Assembly: GCA_017620135.1 (NCBI GenBank)
Contig: JAFZQZ010000058.1
Location: 1-62,263 of the forward strand
Length of the DNA stretch: 62,263 nt
Direction of reading: 5' to 3'
Source: Bacillota bacterium
GTDB lineage: Bacteria; Bacillota; Clostridia; Lachnospirales; Bianqueaceae
Shown here: positions 45,519 through 54,655 of the stretch, in pieces
Layout: each line of letters begins with the position of its first letter
How positions within the stretch are numbered: position 1 is the stretch's first letter
The notes under the pieces: model-generated
What the model saw: the letters and a program-made list of their open reading frames with translations, nothing else
What the model was told of the DNA's origin: nothing
Database searches by the model: none
Program-made: the position numbers and the translations under genes

Positions 45519-46232
45519 CTAATACCCACCGTCCAGCGGAATGATTGCGCCGGTCAGATAACTGCTCTTCTCACTGCAAAGGTACAGTATCAGATCGGCG
45601 ACTTCTTCCGGCCGGCCAAGACGTCCAAGACCGATCTCATCCTCCAGCTGTTTTCTCTCCTCCAAAGAAAGAAAGGCATTCATCGATGTATCGATGGCTC
45701 CGGCAGCGATCGCGTTCACACGGATCCCGGATGGAGCCAGTTCTTTTGCCAGCGCTTTGGTAAAGGCGCTTAGCCCGCCTTTCGACGCGGAATAGGCGGC
45801 TTCACAGGACGCGCCGTATGTTCCCCACATGGAAGAAATATTGACGATCACTCCTTCGTGCGCGCGAAGCATCCCCGGCAGCGCGGCTTTGATGACAAGA
45901 AACGGCGCTCGCAGATTTATCTCCATGAGTTCGTCCCAGCTTTCCGCTGTCATGTCCTGGATCAGCCCGATATAGGAAACACCGGCATTATTGACTACCG
46001 CGTCCAGCTGATCCACATACTGCCGGATCACGTCGAACAGATGACCGATCTCTTCCGGATCACGAAGGTCACAGACGATCGGGATAAGGGATGGATATTC
46101 TTTACTCAGATCTTCCAGCGGATGAATGTCTCTCGCGCACGCGAAAACCTGCCATCCGGCTTTCAGAAACCCTTCGCAGGCGGCAAATCCGATCCCGCGG
46201 GACGCACCAGTAATTAATACAGATTTATACAT
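45519..46232 (-). CDS. Short-chain dehydrogenase/reductase (FabG-like)
   Basis: A 237-residue classical SDR. The cofactor motif is VLITGASRGIGFAACEGF near the N-terminus, NNAGVSYIG follows, and the catalytic Ser/Tyr/Lys are seen in ISSMWG and YSASKGG. The Arg after the first Gly motif suggests NADPH use. It ends with GAIIPLDGGY as usual. The start is the ATG at 46232, with TAGGAG upstream. It stands alone with its own promoter, so its substrate cannot be guessed from neighbours; fatty-acid synthesis genes are absent here. Confidence 0.9.
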   Translation of the reverse strand: MYKSVLITGASRGIGFAACEGFLKAGWQVFACARDIHPLEDLSKEYPSLIPIVCDLRDPEEIGHLFDVIRQYVDQLDAVVNNAGVSYIGLIQDMTAESWDELMEINLRAPFLVIKAALPGMLRAHEGVIVNISSMWGTYGASCEAAYSASKGGLSAFTKALAKELAPSGIRVNAIAAGAIDTSMNAFLSLEERKQLEDEIGLGRLGRPEEVADLILYLCSEKSSYLTGAIIPLDGGY

Positions 46233-46284
46233 TTCGTTTACTCCTACAAACAAACATACCAGATAATGTGCATTTTCAACAGAT

Positions 46285-46313
46285 ATTGTATCATAAAAGA
46301 CTATATTTGGCAA
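46285..46313 (-). promoter_or_regulatory. Promoter of the SDR gene
   Basis: On the minus strand TTGCCA (46313-46308), a 17-base spacer and TACAAT (46290-46285). Confidence 0.75.
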
Positions 46314-46375
46314 AAGTGACAAATCACAAACGTCAAATTTGTATATTCAAACGATGGAAAAAACGAAGGAAAGCG

Positions 46376-46384
46376 TGCTATAGT
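46376..46384 (+). promoter_or_regulatory. Extended -10 element of the msmX-like gene
   Basis: TGC-TATAGT lies about 45 bases upstream of the ATPase ATG. No -35 of quality was found at 16-18 bases, so it may rely on the extended -10 or an activator. Confidence 0.5.
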
Positions 46385-46427
46385 ATTAGGGATAAAAAAA
46401 GCAATTTTCCCATTCAAGGAGGCAAGT

Positions 46428-47540
46428 ATGGCAAGTTTATCACTGAGAAACATCAAGAAAACCTATGGCAACGGCATTACCGCTGTTAACAATTTCAACC
46501 TGGATATCGAAGATCAGGAATTCATCATCTTCGTAGGCCCGTCCGGATGCGGTAAGTCTACGACCCTTCGTATGATCGCAGGTTTGGAAGAGATCAGTGA
46601 CGGCGAGCTTTACATCGGCGACAAGCTGATGAATGACGTCGCTCCCAAAGATCGTGATATCGCTATGGTTTTCCAGAACTATGCGCTGTATCCCCATATG
46701 ACCGTTTTCGATAACATGGCTTTCGGTCTGAAACTTCGCAAGACCCCCAAGGCCGAGATCGAACAGCGTGTTCATGAAGCAGCCCGTATCCTTGAGATCG
46801 AGCATCTGCTGGATCGTAAACCGAAGGCTCTTTCCGGTGGTCAGAGACAGCGTGTCGCGATGGGACGTGCCATCGTTCGTAACCCGAAGGTCTTCCTGAT
46901 GGATGAACCTCTGTCCAACCTGGATGCCAAACTTCGTGTCCAGATGCGTATCGAGATCTCCCGTCTGCATGAGAGACTGAACGCGACCATCATCTACGTT
47001 ACCCATGACCAGGTCGAGGCTATGACCCTTGGTACCCGTATCGTCGTTATGAAAGACGGTCTGATGCAGCAGGTCGACTCTCCGGTCAAACTGTACAACG
47101 AGCCGCAGAACCTGTTCGTTGCCGGATTCATTGGTTCTCCTCAGATGAACTTTATCGATGCCGTACCTCAGAAAGAAGGCAACAATATTTACCTGACCTT
47201 CCATGGCCAGAAAGTCCTTCTGACAAACGAAAAAGCCCGTAAGGTCGTCGATGGCGGATATATCGGCCAGACAGTCGTTATGGGTATCCGTCCGGAAGAC
47301 ATCCACGAGACAGATCTGGCGCTGCAGCAGTGGCCGGATGACACCATCGTGGCAGAAGTCAACGCGACTGAGCTTCTTGGTGCTGAGATGCATCTGTACA
47401 TCAATATCGACGAAGTCGATCTGGTAGCGAAAGTCAGCCCCAGACTTCAGGTCAAAAATGGCGACAAGGTCAAACTGGCGCTGGATGCGAACCGTATCCA
47501 TGTGTTCGACAAAGAAACCGAACTTACCATCACAAACTAA
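46428..47540 (+). CDS. Sugar ABC transporter ATPase (MsmX/UgpC type)
   Basis: A 370-residue ATPase of the kind that energises several carbohydrate importers. Walker A GPSGCGKST, Q-loop MVFQNYALYPHMTVFDNMAFGLKLRK, signature LSGGQRQRVAMGRA and Walker B VFLMDEPLSNLDAK are all present. The C-terminal third is the regulatory OB-type TOBE domain (MGIRPEDIHE). A perfect AAGGAGG precedes the ATG. It stands alone with no permease or binding protein nearby, which is typical of the shared MsmX-type ATPase. It may serve importers for sugars released by the fucosidase operon; that is inference. Confidence 0.92.
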   Translation: MASLSLRNIKKTYGNGITAVNNFNLDIEDQEFIIFVGPSGCGKSTTLRMIAGLEEISDGELYIGDKLMNDVAPKDRDIAMVFQNYALYPHMTVFDNMAFGLKLRKTPKAEIEQRVHEAARILEIEHLLDRKPKALSGGQRQRVAMGRAIVRNPKVFLMDEPLSNLDAKLRVQMRIEISRLHERLNATIIYVTHDQVEAMTLGTRIVVMKDGLMQQVDSPVKLYNEPQNLFVAGFIGSPQMNFIDAVPQKEGNNIYLTFHGQKVLLTNEKARKVVDGGYIGQTVVMGIRPEDIHETDLALQQWPDDTIVAEVNATELLGAEMHLYINIDEVDLVAKVSPRLQVKNGDKVKLALDANRIHVFDKETELTITN

Positions 47541-47568
47541 CCCTGAATGACTCCTTAAGATTTAAGCC

Positions 47569-47602
47569 AAAAAGTCCTCCGCATTTCCGCGGAGGACTTT
47601 TT
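47569..47602. terminator. Bidirectional terminator
   Basis: Arms AAAAAGTCCTCCGC and GCGGAGGACTTTTT pair around six bases between the convergent msmX-like and radical SAM genes. It has T runs on both strands. Confidence 0.95.
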
Positions 47603-47609
47603 CTATCCG

Positions 47610-49346
47610 TTATTCTTCTTCGATCGGGAATTCTCCCAGGAACCGGTACATACCGCTGACGGGATCCTTGTCGGAATAATCGATCGCGATCCACCTGTCT
47701 TCCAGGACCCGGATCTGCACCCGGTGGCTTTTCAGCGCCGGGTCTTTTTCGTCCAGGAGACGCAGGATCCTTTCCGCTTTTTCCTTCCGCTCTTTTCCTG
47801 AAGTAAAGAATTCCCTTCCGTCCGCGAGTTCTTCCAGTCCCTCCGGGATCCGGTCGGATGGCGTATACGTATAGTAATCCATCAGCAGGACGCCCTTCAG
47901 ATCCCATTCCGAGTCTTCTTCCAGACGATCCAGATACCGTGCCATGATCTCATACAGTTCAAACACACCGGTCGGGACAAAGAGCTTGCCTTCCCTCTCC
48001 ATCCGGTCGGCCAGCCCCAGGAAGATCCGGTACGGCGTCTGCCTGTGTTCGATCAGGGAAAGCGTCCGGACAAAATGACCGGAGTTGTAAAATTTCTCCA
48101 GCGCGTCCTCGATCCGTTTCAGTTCGAAGAGATCCTCACTGCTGAGATACTTGTTCTTCAGGATCTCATAGGGCGGATGGCTCGAGAACTGATAACCATA
48201 GGTTTCCGTCATCTCTTCCATAGGCGAACCGGAAAGAAGTTTCAAAAATCCCAGCTGCAGCTGATGCGCGTGCAGGCTGTAGACTTCATTGAATGACTGT
48301 TTGAATCTTTCCAGTGTTTCCGTAGGAAGACCCGCGATGAGATCCACATGAAGATTCAGATTGCCTCTTTCTCTCAGCCGCCGGATATTGCTGAACAGCC
48401 GTTTGGTGGAAGGATTGCGGCCGCACGCTTTCAGCGCTTCCGGAGATGTCGACTGGATCCCGATCTCCAGCTGTACCCTGCCGGGTCTCATACCGCGCAG
48501 AAGGTCGATCATTTTTTCTGTCAGGATATCAGCTTCTATTTCAAAGTGGAAGTTGGTGGGAACTTCGTCCGGCAGCGCCTGGATCCATTCAAGGATCCAG
48601 ATCGTCCGCTGCGCGTGGCAGTTGAACGTCCGGTCAATGAACTTGATCTGCTTTACTCCCCGCTCTGTGAGACTCTTCAGTTCCTCCAGCACCCGGGTAA
48701 GCGGCAATTCTCTGACCCGTTTTTCACCTTTCACGTTTTCCGCCCCCGAAAGACAATACGCGCAGCGGAACGGACAGCCTCGGGACGCTTCATAATAGAT
48801 CATCCGATTTGTGAATGGCGTCAGATCATCATACAGGAACGGGAGCTCCGAAAGATCGGGCATCGGCGCTGCCCAGATCGTCTTCCCGTCCTGTCCGTAC
48901 TGCCAGTCTTCCGGGAACGGTTCATCGATCTCTGAGAGCAGCCAGGCGGTAAAAGCACGTTCACCTTCACCGGCGATCAGGAGATCGATATTCTGTTCCT
49001 TCAGATCTTTCCCTTCCAGTCCGTAGGAGACCTCCGGTCCGCCGACAACGATCTTTGCCACAGGACGGGCTTTTTTCAGATCCGCGCAAAGTTTCGCGAC
49101 CGTCTCCAGGTTCCAGAGATAGCATGAGAAGCATACCGCGCTCGGTTTTTCCTTCAGAATATCATAGTAGATCTGATCCTCCGGCTGATTGATGGTATAC
49201 TCATGGATCTCCATCTTAGGCAGGCGGATCTGATTCTGTCTAGCATAGTTCTCGGCGTAAAGCTTCAAATCATAAACGGCCGGGCAGGAATGGATAAACT
49301 TCGCATTCACCGCCACGAGCAGAACCTTTCCGGGCAGTGATCTCAC
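47610..49346 (-). CDS. B12-binding-type radical SAM protein
   Basis: A 578-residue protein with an N-terminal cobalamin-binding-like Rossmann domain (about 1-135, with VVGGPEVSYG and IAGEGERAF). The radical SAM barrel has C191, C195 and C198 (CPFRCAYC). The C-terminus of about 200 residues resembles the DUF4080 extension seen in this group. The DxHxxG cobalamin motif is not seen, so it may not bind B12 firmly. The start is GTG at 49346, overlapping the unknown TIM-barrel gene by GTGA. Reaction unknown. Its position at the end of the fucosidase operon is not usual for glycan operons. Confidence 0.82.
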   Translation of the reverse strand: MRSLPGKVLLVAVNAKFIHSCPAVYDLKLYAENYARQNQIRLPKMEIHEYTINQPEDQIYYDILKEKPSAVCFSCYLWNLETVAKLCADLKKARPVAKIVVGGPEVSYGLEGKDLKEQNIDLLIAGEGERAFTAWLLSEIDEPFPEDWQYGQDGKTIWAAPMPDLSELPFLYDDLTPFTNRMIYYEASRGCPFRCAYCLSGAENVKGEKRVRELPLTRVLEELKSLTERGVKQIKFIDRTFNCHAQRTIWILEWIQALPDEVPTNFHFEIEADILTEKMIDLLRGMRPGRVQLEIGIQSTSPEALKACGRNPSTKRLFSNIRRLRERGNLNLHVDLIAGLPTETLERFKQSFNEVYSLHAHQLQLGFLKLLSGSPMEEMTETYGYQFSSHPPYEILKNKYLSSEDLFELKRIEDALEKFYNSGHFVRTLSLIEHRQTPYRIFLGLADRMEREGKLFVPTGVFELYEIMARYLDRLEEDSEWDLKGVLLMDYYTYTPSDRIPEGLEELADGREFFTSGKERKEKAERILRLLDEKDPALKSHRVQIRVLEDRWIAIDYSDKDPVSGMYRFLGEFPIEEE

Positions 49347-50452
49347 TTTGCAGCCAGCCTTTCCAGCATCCCAGCTTGTTTTTCCAGTATCATTCTGTTA
49401 TAGACAAAGAAACTGACCTCGTCCGCCCTACCTTTTTCGGCCTCAAGGATCGCTTCTTCCAGGTCCGGATCATCCAGCTCGATGATCGGGACCAGTTTCC
49501 TGTCTCCGATCATCGTCCTCGCCCGGCTCGTCTCCCCGCGGATCAACCGGACGTCCAGGCCTTTCCGCATCACATCCGGATCTTCATAACCGGTCAGTTC
49601 GATCCCGGTCAGTCCGCTCAGAATCCGGATCCGGTCGTTGATATTCAGGTCGTTCACGCCTTCCAGCATTTTCAGCATGTCAGACAGCTCGACATTCAGA
49701 CAGGACGGACCGCTCTCTTCCGGATAACAGCGGTAGATCATGGGTGAATAAATATTCATATATGGTTTGAGATCCCGGTAGTTCTGACCGACAAGATCCG
49801 AAAGAGCTGGGGTAAAGATAAAAATACCTGTTTCAAGGTCGGGATCGATTTCCTTGACTGTCTTCGCGAAATTCACCAAGTGTTCTGTCGTTGCCGCCCG
49901 GCGAAACTCCATCCACTCATGAAGGCCGTGAAGATACCATTCTATTTTCACGGGTTTGCCGTGCAGATAATCAAAAAGCCTGGCCGCGGCTTCACGCATT
50001 TCAGTAGGGTCAAATCCCATGGCCCTGGCTTTTTCCATACAGCTTGGGCAGAAACAGGTGAAATACGCGTCTGTTCCGTCCGGTGCCGGTCCGGAGGATG
50101 GTGATGAAAACCTCGCGCCGTCAATGATCACGCCTTTGATCCCCGGTGTTTTCGCCAGATTCCGGATCTGACTAAGGTTGTATTCCCGCACTTCTTTTCG
50201 GGTCGGACAGGTCGATGAAAACCAGCGCCGTTTATTTCCCCACGGATCTTCCGCCAGCCACTCATCTCCTTTAAAATCCGGTCCGCGATAGGCGCCGGAT
50301 GCCACATAGGCATCCATTCCCTCTTCGATGCCGGCCTGCGCGCTCTGCACACCGCCGACGATCGTACTGAAACCGATCTTTTTGAGCTGCCTGACTCCGG
50401 TCAGAACGTCCGGCTGATCCTTGTCCGTACTTCCATACATCCAAAGCTTCAT
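49343..50452 (-). CDS. Unknown protein, probable TIM-barrel (glycosidase-like)
   Basis: I do not recognise this 369-residue soluble protein. There is no signal peptide. Alternating strands and helices (IKGVIIDGARF, ETGIFIFTP, MNIYSPMIYRCYP and RIRILSGLTG) look like a TIM barrel. A Cys cluster CFCPSC (C133, C135 and C138) recalls the Cys-rich loop seen in some glycoside hydrolases, where it often binds zinc. Conserved-looking Asp/Glu residues at strand ends could be catalytic. It overlaps the GH29 fucosidase by ATGA and the radical SAM gene by GTGA, so all three are translated together. A glycan-cleaving or glycan-sensing role is inference. Confidence 0.7.
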   Translation of the reverse strand: MKLWMYGSTDKDQPDVLTGVRQLKKIGFSTIVGGVQSAQAGIEEGMDAYVASGAYRGPDFKGDEWLAEDPWGNKRRWFSSTCPTRKEVREYNLSQIRNLAKTPGIKGVIIDGARFSSPSSGPAPDGTDAYFTCFCPSCMEKARAMGFDPTEMREAAARLFDYLHGKPVKIEWYLHGLHEWMEFRRAATTEHLVNFAKTVKEIDPDLETGIFIFTPALSDLVGQNYRDLKPYMNIYSPMIYRCYPEESGPSCLNVELSDMLKMLEGVNDLNINDRIRILSGLTGIELTGYEDPDVMRKGLDVRLIRGETSRARTMIGDRKLVPIIELDDPDLEEAILEAEKGRADEVSFFVYNRMILEKQAGMLERLAAK

Positions 50453-51759
50453 TTTAGTGTTATCTCCACTACGGTGTCTTTTCCGTCGGGCAGCGGGAAT
50501 GTCAGGACACGCTTCTCATCAAAGAAGAAGAACGCGTCATTCGGGTATTCCTTGATATTCCAGAACTCTGTCACTTTCAGCTCCGATCCGTCTTTCAAAA
50601 GCCGCAGATGATCGACTTTTCCGGCCAGGCCCTGCAGGCAGATCGCACCCATACATTCTTCATAAATATGCGCATACAGCTTGTTGCCTTTCTGCGTATA
50701 ACGTCCCCATTCGGGTTTCGGATAATCGGCGTAGCTGCATCCGTAAATGCTTTCGGAATTGTCCTTCATCCATGCCGCGATCTCTTTCAGTGCCCTGACG
50801 GATTCTTCCGGGAAGCGGCCCTTCGCGTCCGGACCCACGTTCAGCAGAAGATTTCCGCCTTTACTGACACATTCGACCAGGCAGCGGATCAGCATCTTTG
50901 AGCTCTTGAAATGCTTGTCGGCACTCGCGTAGCCCCAGTTGTCATTCATCGTGATACAGGCTTCCCACGGGATCGGATCGCCGTCCGCATCGGTCAGTCC
51001 TCTGGCGGGGATCATCTGCTCCGGGCAGGCGAAATCACCCGCGAAAGCAGATGGATTCCTGGATTTGATGGTACCGGATTCTTCCCCGGAGCCTTCCAGA
51101 CGGTTGTCGATCAGGATTCCCGGCTGCAGGCTGCGAGCCATCTCTACCAGTTCCGTCGCCTTCCATTTCTCCCCATGCATATCGTCATAGGAAAAGTCGA
51201 ACCAGATGATATCGATTTTGCCGTAATCCGTCAAAAGTTCCCTCACCTGTCCGTGCATATATTCGAGATACCGGTCAAAGTCCCGGCCTTCATTGGAATA
51301 TTCCGGATGATTGCGCATCGGATGGACCCGGTCGCCATAATGCGGATAGTCCGGATGATGCCAGTCCAGCAGTGAATAGTAAAGGCCGACTTTCAACCCT
51401 TCCGCGCGGAAAGCATCCAGGTATTCGCGTACGAGGTCCCGCTTACATGGCGTATTTGTGGATTTATAATCCGTCAGCTTGGAATCAAACAGACAGAAAC
51501 CGTCATGATGTTTGGCGGTCAATACCGCGTATTTCATACCGGCTTCCTTTGCCAAGTGAGCCCACTCCTTCGGATCATAGAGAACCGGATTGAATTCTTT
51601 GAAGAACGGTTCATAGTCTTCCACCGAGATCTGTTCATGGGAACGGACCCATTCTCCTCTTGCCGGAATGGAATAAATCCCCCAATGAATAAACATACCA
51701 AACCGGTCATGACGAAACCATTCCGTCCGCCTGGTCCTGTCCTCGATCCTTTCATTCAT
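50449..51759 (-). CDS. Alpha-L-fucosidase, GH29
   Basis: A 436-residue glycoside hydrolase family 29 enzyme that removes fucose from glycans. The fold text is FGMFIHWGIYSIPARGEW (20-37) and GMKYAVLTAKHHDGFCLF (74-91). The catalytic nucleophile is the Asp in IIWFDFSYDD (D188). The acid/base residue is variable in this family and not identified. No signal peptide is seen, so it acts in the cytoplasm, suggesting import of small fucosylated sugars first. GGAGGA precedes the ATG. It leads the three-gene operon behind a promoter with an apparent operator. Confidence 0.93.
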   Translation of the reverse strand: MNERIEDRTRRTEWFRHDRFGMFIHWGIYSIPARGEWVRSHEQISVEDYEPFFKEFNPVLYDPKEWAHLAKEAGMKYAVLTAKHHDGFCLFDSKLTDYKSTNTPCKRDLVREYLDAFRAEGLKVGLYYSLLDWHHPDYPHYGDRVHPMRNHPEYSNEGRDFDRYLEYMHGQVRELLTDYGKIDIIWFDFSYDDMHGEKWKATELVEMARSLQPGILIDNRLEGSGEESGTIKSRNPSAFAGDFACPEQMIPARGLTDADGDPIPWEACITMNDNWGYASADKHFKSSKMLIRCLVECVSKGGNLLLNVGPDAKGRFPEESVRALKEIAAWMKDNSESIYGCSYADYPKPEWGRYTQKGNKLYAHIYEECMGAICLQGLAGKVDHLRLLKDGSELKVTEFWNIKEYPNDAFFFFDEKRVLTFPLPDGKDTVVEITLK

Positions 51760-51794
51760 GGCACTTTCCTCCGAAAATGAATACTTCTTTGTTA

Positions 51795-51823
51795 ATTCTA
51801 CACAAGAATCCTGAGAGAATCAA
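51795..51823 (-). promoter_or_regulatory. Promoter of the fucosidase operon
   Basis: On the minus strand TTGATT (51823-51818), a 17-base spacer and TAGAAT (51800-51795) lie about 40 bases before the fucosidase ATG. Confidence 0.75.
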
Positions 51824-51837
51824 GGGTCGATTCTTGT
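51802..51837. promoter_or_regulatory. Putative operator at the fucosidase promoter
   Basis: Nine-base arms ACAAGAATC (51802-51810) and GATTCTTGT (51829-51837) flank the -35 hexamer. A third half-site AGAATC (51815-51820) is a direct repeat ten bases after the first. A regulator bound here would cover the -35 and the spacer. No regulator gene adjoins. Confidence 0.6.
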
Positions 51838-51869
51838 ATTTTGGTGATGTATTTTCTTCCATTTTTTAT

Positions 51870-51881
51870 GTATAATTATAC
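51870..51881. promoter_or_regulatory. Palindrome over the argG -10 region
   Basis: The 12-base perfect palindrome GTATAATTATAC contains TATAAT (51871-51876), the likely argG -10. It resembles an AT-rich arginine-repressor half-pair, but the match to the Arg-box consensus is loose. No convincing -35 was found. Confidence 0.45.
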
Positions 51882-51917
51882 CACATTTTGAGAAATACAT
51901 TTGAGGAGACTTACATC

Positions 51918-53129
51918 ATGTCGAAAGAAAAAATCGTTCTTGCTTATTCCGGCGGTCTGGATACCACAGTCATCATCCCGTGGCTCAAAGACAATTATGA
52001 CTGCGATGTCATTGCTGTCTGTGTCGATGTTGGACAGGGAAAGGAAACCGACGGTCTGGAGCAGAGAGCGATCAAGTCCGGAGCTTCTAAGTTTTATCTG
52101 AAGAACGTGACCGAAGAATATATTACCGATTATATTTATCCTACGCTCAAGGCCGGCGCGGTCTATGAGACTTCCTATATGCTCGGCACTTCCATGGCTC
52201 GTCCGCTCATCGCCAAGACGCTGGTCGATATTGCCAAGGCTGAAGGCGCTACCGCTATCTGCCACGGATGTACCGGAAAAGGAAACGATCAGGTCCGTTT
52301 TGAGCTTACCATCAAAGCGCTCGCTCCTGATCTGAAAGTCATTGCTCCCTGGCGGATCTGGGATATGAAATCCCGTGATGATGAGATCGCCTACTGTGAA
52401 GAGCGCGGCATCGAGTGCCCCGTCAAGAAAGGTGATTCCTACAGCCGTGACCGGAACATCTGGCACGTTTCTCATGAAGGTCTGGAACTGGAAGACCCCG
52501 CCAACGCGCCTAACTACGAAAAGATCCTGAAACTTTCCAACACACCGCAAAACGCGCCTGATGAACCTACCGCCATCAGCCTGACCTTCGAGAAAGGCAT
52601 TCCGGTAGCTTTGAACGGCGAAAAGATGGATCCCGTTTCCCTGCTCAAAAAGCTGAACGAACTTGGCGGAGAAAACGGAATCGGCATCATCGATATTCTG
52701 GAAAACCGTGTGGTCGGTATGAAATCCCGCGGAATCTATGAGACGCCCGGCGGAACGATCATGTTTAAAGCGCATGAGCAGCTCGAGCATATGGTCCTCG
52801 ACAAACAGACCTACGCCTACAAGCAGCAGATCGCGATCAAGTTCGCAGAGCTGGTCTATTCCGGCGAATGGTTCACTCCTCTTCGCTCCGCGCTTTCCGC
52901 TTTCGTAGACTCCACCTCGGAAGTCTGCTCCGGCGAAGTCGGCATGATCCTCTACAAAGGCAATATCATCCCTGCAGGAACGACTTCACCCTACTCCCTC
53001 TACGATGAAGAGATCTCCAGCTTCACAACGGGCGAACTCTACTCCCACAAGGATGCGGCCGGCTTTATCAACCTCTTCGGCCTGTCCATGAAAATCCGCG
53101 GAATGAAAGGACTTACAAAAGCAGAATAA
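51918..53129 (+). CDS. argG: Argininosuccinate synthase
   Basis: ArgG joins citrulline and aspartate using ATP in arginine synthesis. The 403-residue protein has the N-type ATP motif [11 protein letters not shown] near residue 8. [35 protein letters not shown] and the [12 protein letters not shown] segment follow. GAGGAG lies just before the ATG at 51918; the upstream in-frame ATG lacks a site. argH is not next to it. The start region overlaps a palindrome that may be an operator. Confidence 0.97.
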   Translation: MSKEKIVLAYSGGLDTTVIIPWLKDNYDCDVIAVCVDVGQGKETDGLEQRAIKSGASKFYLKNVTEEYITDYIYPTLKAGAVYETSYMLGTSMARPLIAKTLVDIAKAEGATAICHGCTGKGNDQVRFELTIKALAPDLKVIAPWRIWDMKSRDDEIAYCEERGIECPVKKGDSYSRDRNIWHVSHEGLELEDPANAPNYEKILKLSNTPQNAPDEPTAISLTFEKGIPVALNGEKMDPVSLLKKLNELGGENGIGIIDILENRVVGMKSRGIYETPGGTIMFKAHEQLEHMVLDKQTYAYKQQIAIKFAELVYSGEWFTPLRSALSAFVDSTSEVCSGEVGMILYKGNIIPAGTTSPYSLYDEEISSFTTGELYSHKDAAGFINLFGLSMKIRGMKGLTKAE

Positions 53130-53246
53130 ATAAGACATACAAATAGAAGAAAGGACCTCAGGTGTCCCACTGCAAGTTATGCGAAGCATCTGCCGAAGCA
53201 GCGGGGCGTCTGAGGTCCTTTTTATATTGTCTTTAAGTCTTATTTA
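53127..53246. terminator. Nested structured hairpin, bidirectional terminator
   Basis: Between the convergent argG and nfnB-like genes there is a 12-bp main stem (AAAGGACCTCAG 53150-53161 / CTGAGGTCCTTT 53210-53221) followed by a T run on the plus strand and a weaker one on the minus strand. Its 48-base loop holds further self-complementary segments such as ATGC-GAA-GCAT. An outer 10-bp repeat (TAAATAAGAC 53127-53136 / GTCTTATTTA 53237-53246) overlaps both stop codons. Confidence 0.8.
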
Positions 53247-54655
53247 CTTTGCAAATATTCGTCGATCGCTTTCGCGGCGACTTTTCCGGCTCCCATGGCC
53301 GAGATGACCGTAGCCGCTCCAGTGACCGCGTCGCCGCCGGCATAGACGCCTTCGCGGCTGGTCGCGCCGGTCGCTTCCTCCACGACGATACCGCCGCGGC
53401 GGTTGACTTCCAGACCGGCGGTCGTCGACTTGATCAGCGGGTTCGGGGACGTGCCGATCGCCATGACGACGGTATCCACATCGATGGTAAACTCGCTGTC
53501 CGGGATCGGAACAGGACGGCGGCGGCCTCGTTCATCGGGCTCGCCGAGCTCCATCTGAATGCAGGTCATACCAATCACATTCCCGTTCTTCGGATCGCGC
53601 GGATCATCCGGATTGTGATAGCCGAGGATCTCGGTCGGATTTGTGAGAAGCTTGAAGATGATGCCCTCTTCCATCGCATGTTCGACTTCTTCTTTACGGG
53701 CCGGCAGCTCGTCAAGAGAACGACGATAAACGATCGTAACTTCATCCGCACCTAGTCTGAGCGCTGTACGTGCGGCATCCATTGCCACGTTGCCTCCGCC
53801 CACGACCGCTACACGGCCGCCTTTGGAGATCGGGGTCACCGGATGCTCACGGAATGCTTTCATCAGATTGGAACGGGTCAGGTATTCATTTGCGGAGTAA
53901 ACACCTTTCAGGCTTTCTCCGGGAATATTCATAAAGTTCGGAAGACCGGCGCCGGAGCCGATAAACACCGCTTCATAGCCCATCTCAAAGATCTCGTCCA
54001 CAGTCAGGGTCTTGCCGATGACCATGTTCGTCTCGACATCTACGCCCATAGCCTTCAGGTTATCGACTTCTTTCTGCACGATCGCCTTGGGAAGACGAAA
54101 CTCCGGAATACCATAGACCAATACACCGCCAGCCAGGTGAAGAGCTTCGAAAACCGTTACTTTATAGCCTTTCTTCGCCAGATCGCCGGCACAGGTCAGT
54201 CCCGAAGGACCGGAACCGATGATCGCGACTTTATGTCCGTTCGGCGCAGGGACGACCGGTGCCTCGGTGGCATGAGCGTTGTGCCAGTCGGCGACAAAGC
54301 GCTCCAGACGACCGATCCCTACCGGCTCGCCCTTGATCCCCCGTACGCACTTCGCTTCGCACTGGCTCTCCTGCGGGCAGACACGGCCGCAGACAGCCGG
54401 AAGGGAGGAAGTTTCGGAAATGATCTGATACGCACCTTCATAATCCTGCTGTTTGATCTTTTCGATAAACTCAGGAATATGGATATTCACCGGACAACCG
54501 GACACACAGGGCATGTTCTTGCAGTGAAGGCAGCGAAGCGCTTCATCGATCGCTGTTTCCTCACTGTAGCCGATCGCTACTTCATCAAAGTTGTGAGCCC
54601 GGACCTTCGGATCCTGTGAAGGCATCGGGTTCTTTTTCAAAGACATATTTGCCAT
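53240..54655 (-). CDS. NAD(P)-dependent flavoprotein, NfnB / glutamate synthase beta-type
   Basis: A 471-residue flavoprotein that, with the next gene, would form an Nfn-type (NADH-dependent ferredoxin:NADP oxidoreductase) or GltD-like electron-transfer enzyme. N-terminal cysteines for iron-sulfur centres lie in RCLHCKNMPCVSGCPVNIHIP and AVCGRVCPQESQCEAKCVRG. FAD and NAD(P) Rossmann motifs are VAIIGSGPSGLTCAGDLAKKG and RVAVVGGGNVAMDAARTALRLG. It overlaps its partner by one base (TAATG). The large GltB subunit is not here, so the Nfn/SudAB reading is favoured over glutamate synthase. Confidence 0.88.
   Translation of the reverse strand: MANMSLKKNPMPSQDPKVRAHNFDEVAIGYSEETAIDEALRCLHCKNMPCVSGCPVNIHIPEFIEKIKQQDYEGAYQIISETSSLPAVCGRVCPQESQCEAKCVRGIKGEPVGIGRLERFVADWHNAHATEAPVVPAPNGHKVAIIGSGPSGLTCAGDLAKKGYKVTVFEALHLAGGVLVYGIPEFRLPKAIVQKEVDNLKAMGVDVETNMVIGKTLTVDEIFEMGYEAVFIGSGAGLPNFMNIPGESLKGVYSANEYLTRSNLMKAFREHPVTPISKGGRVAVVGGGNVAMDAARTALRLGADEVTIVYRRSLDELPARKEEVEHAMEEGIIFKLLTNPTEILGYHNPDDPRDPKNGNVIGMTCIQMELGEPDERGRRRPVPIPDSEFTIDVDTVVMAIGTSPNPLIKSTTAGLEVNRRGGIVVEEATGATSREGVYAGGDAVTGAATVISAMGAGKVAAKAIDEYLQSK

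Noticed and set aside
46233..46427. Hidden small gene between the SDR and msmX-like genes
   Set aside because: The 195 bases are explained by two divergent promoters, and no open frame has a ribosome-binding site.
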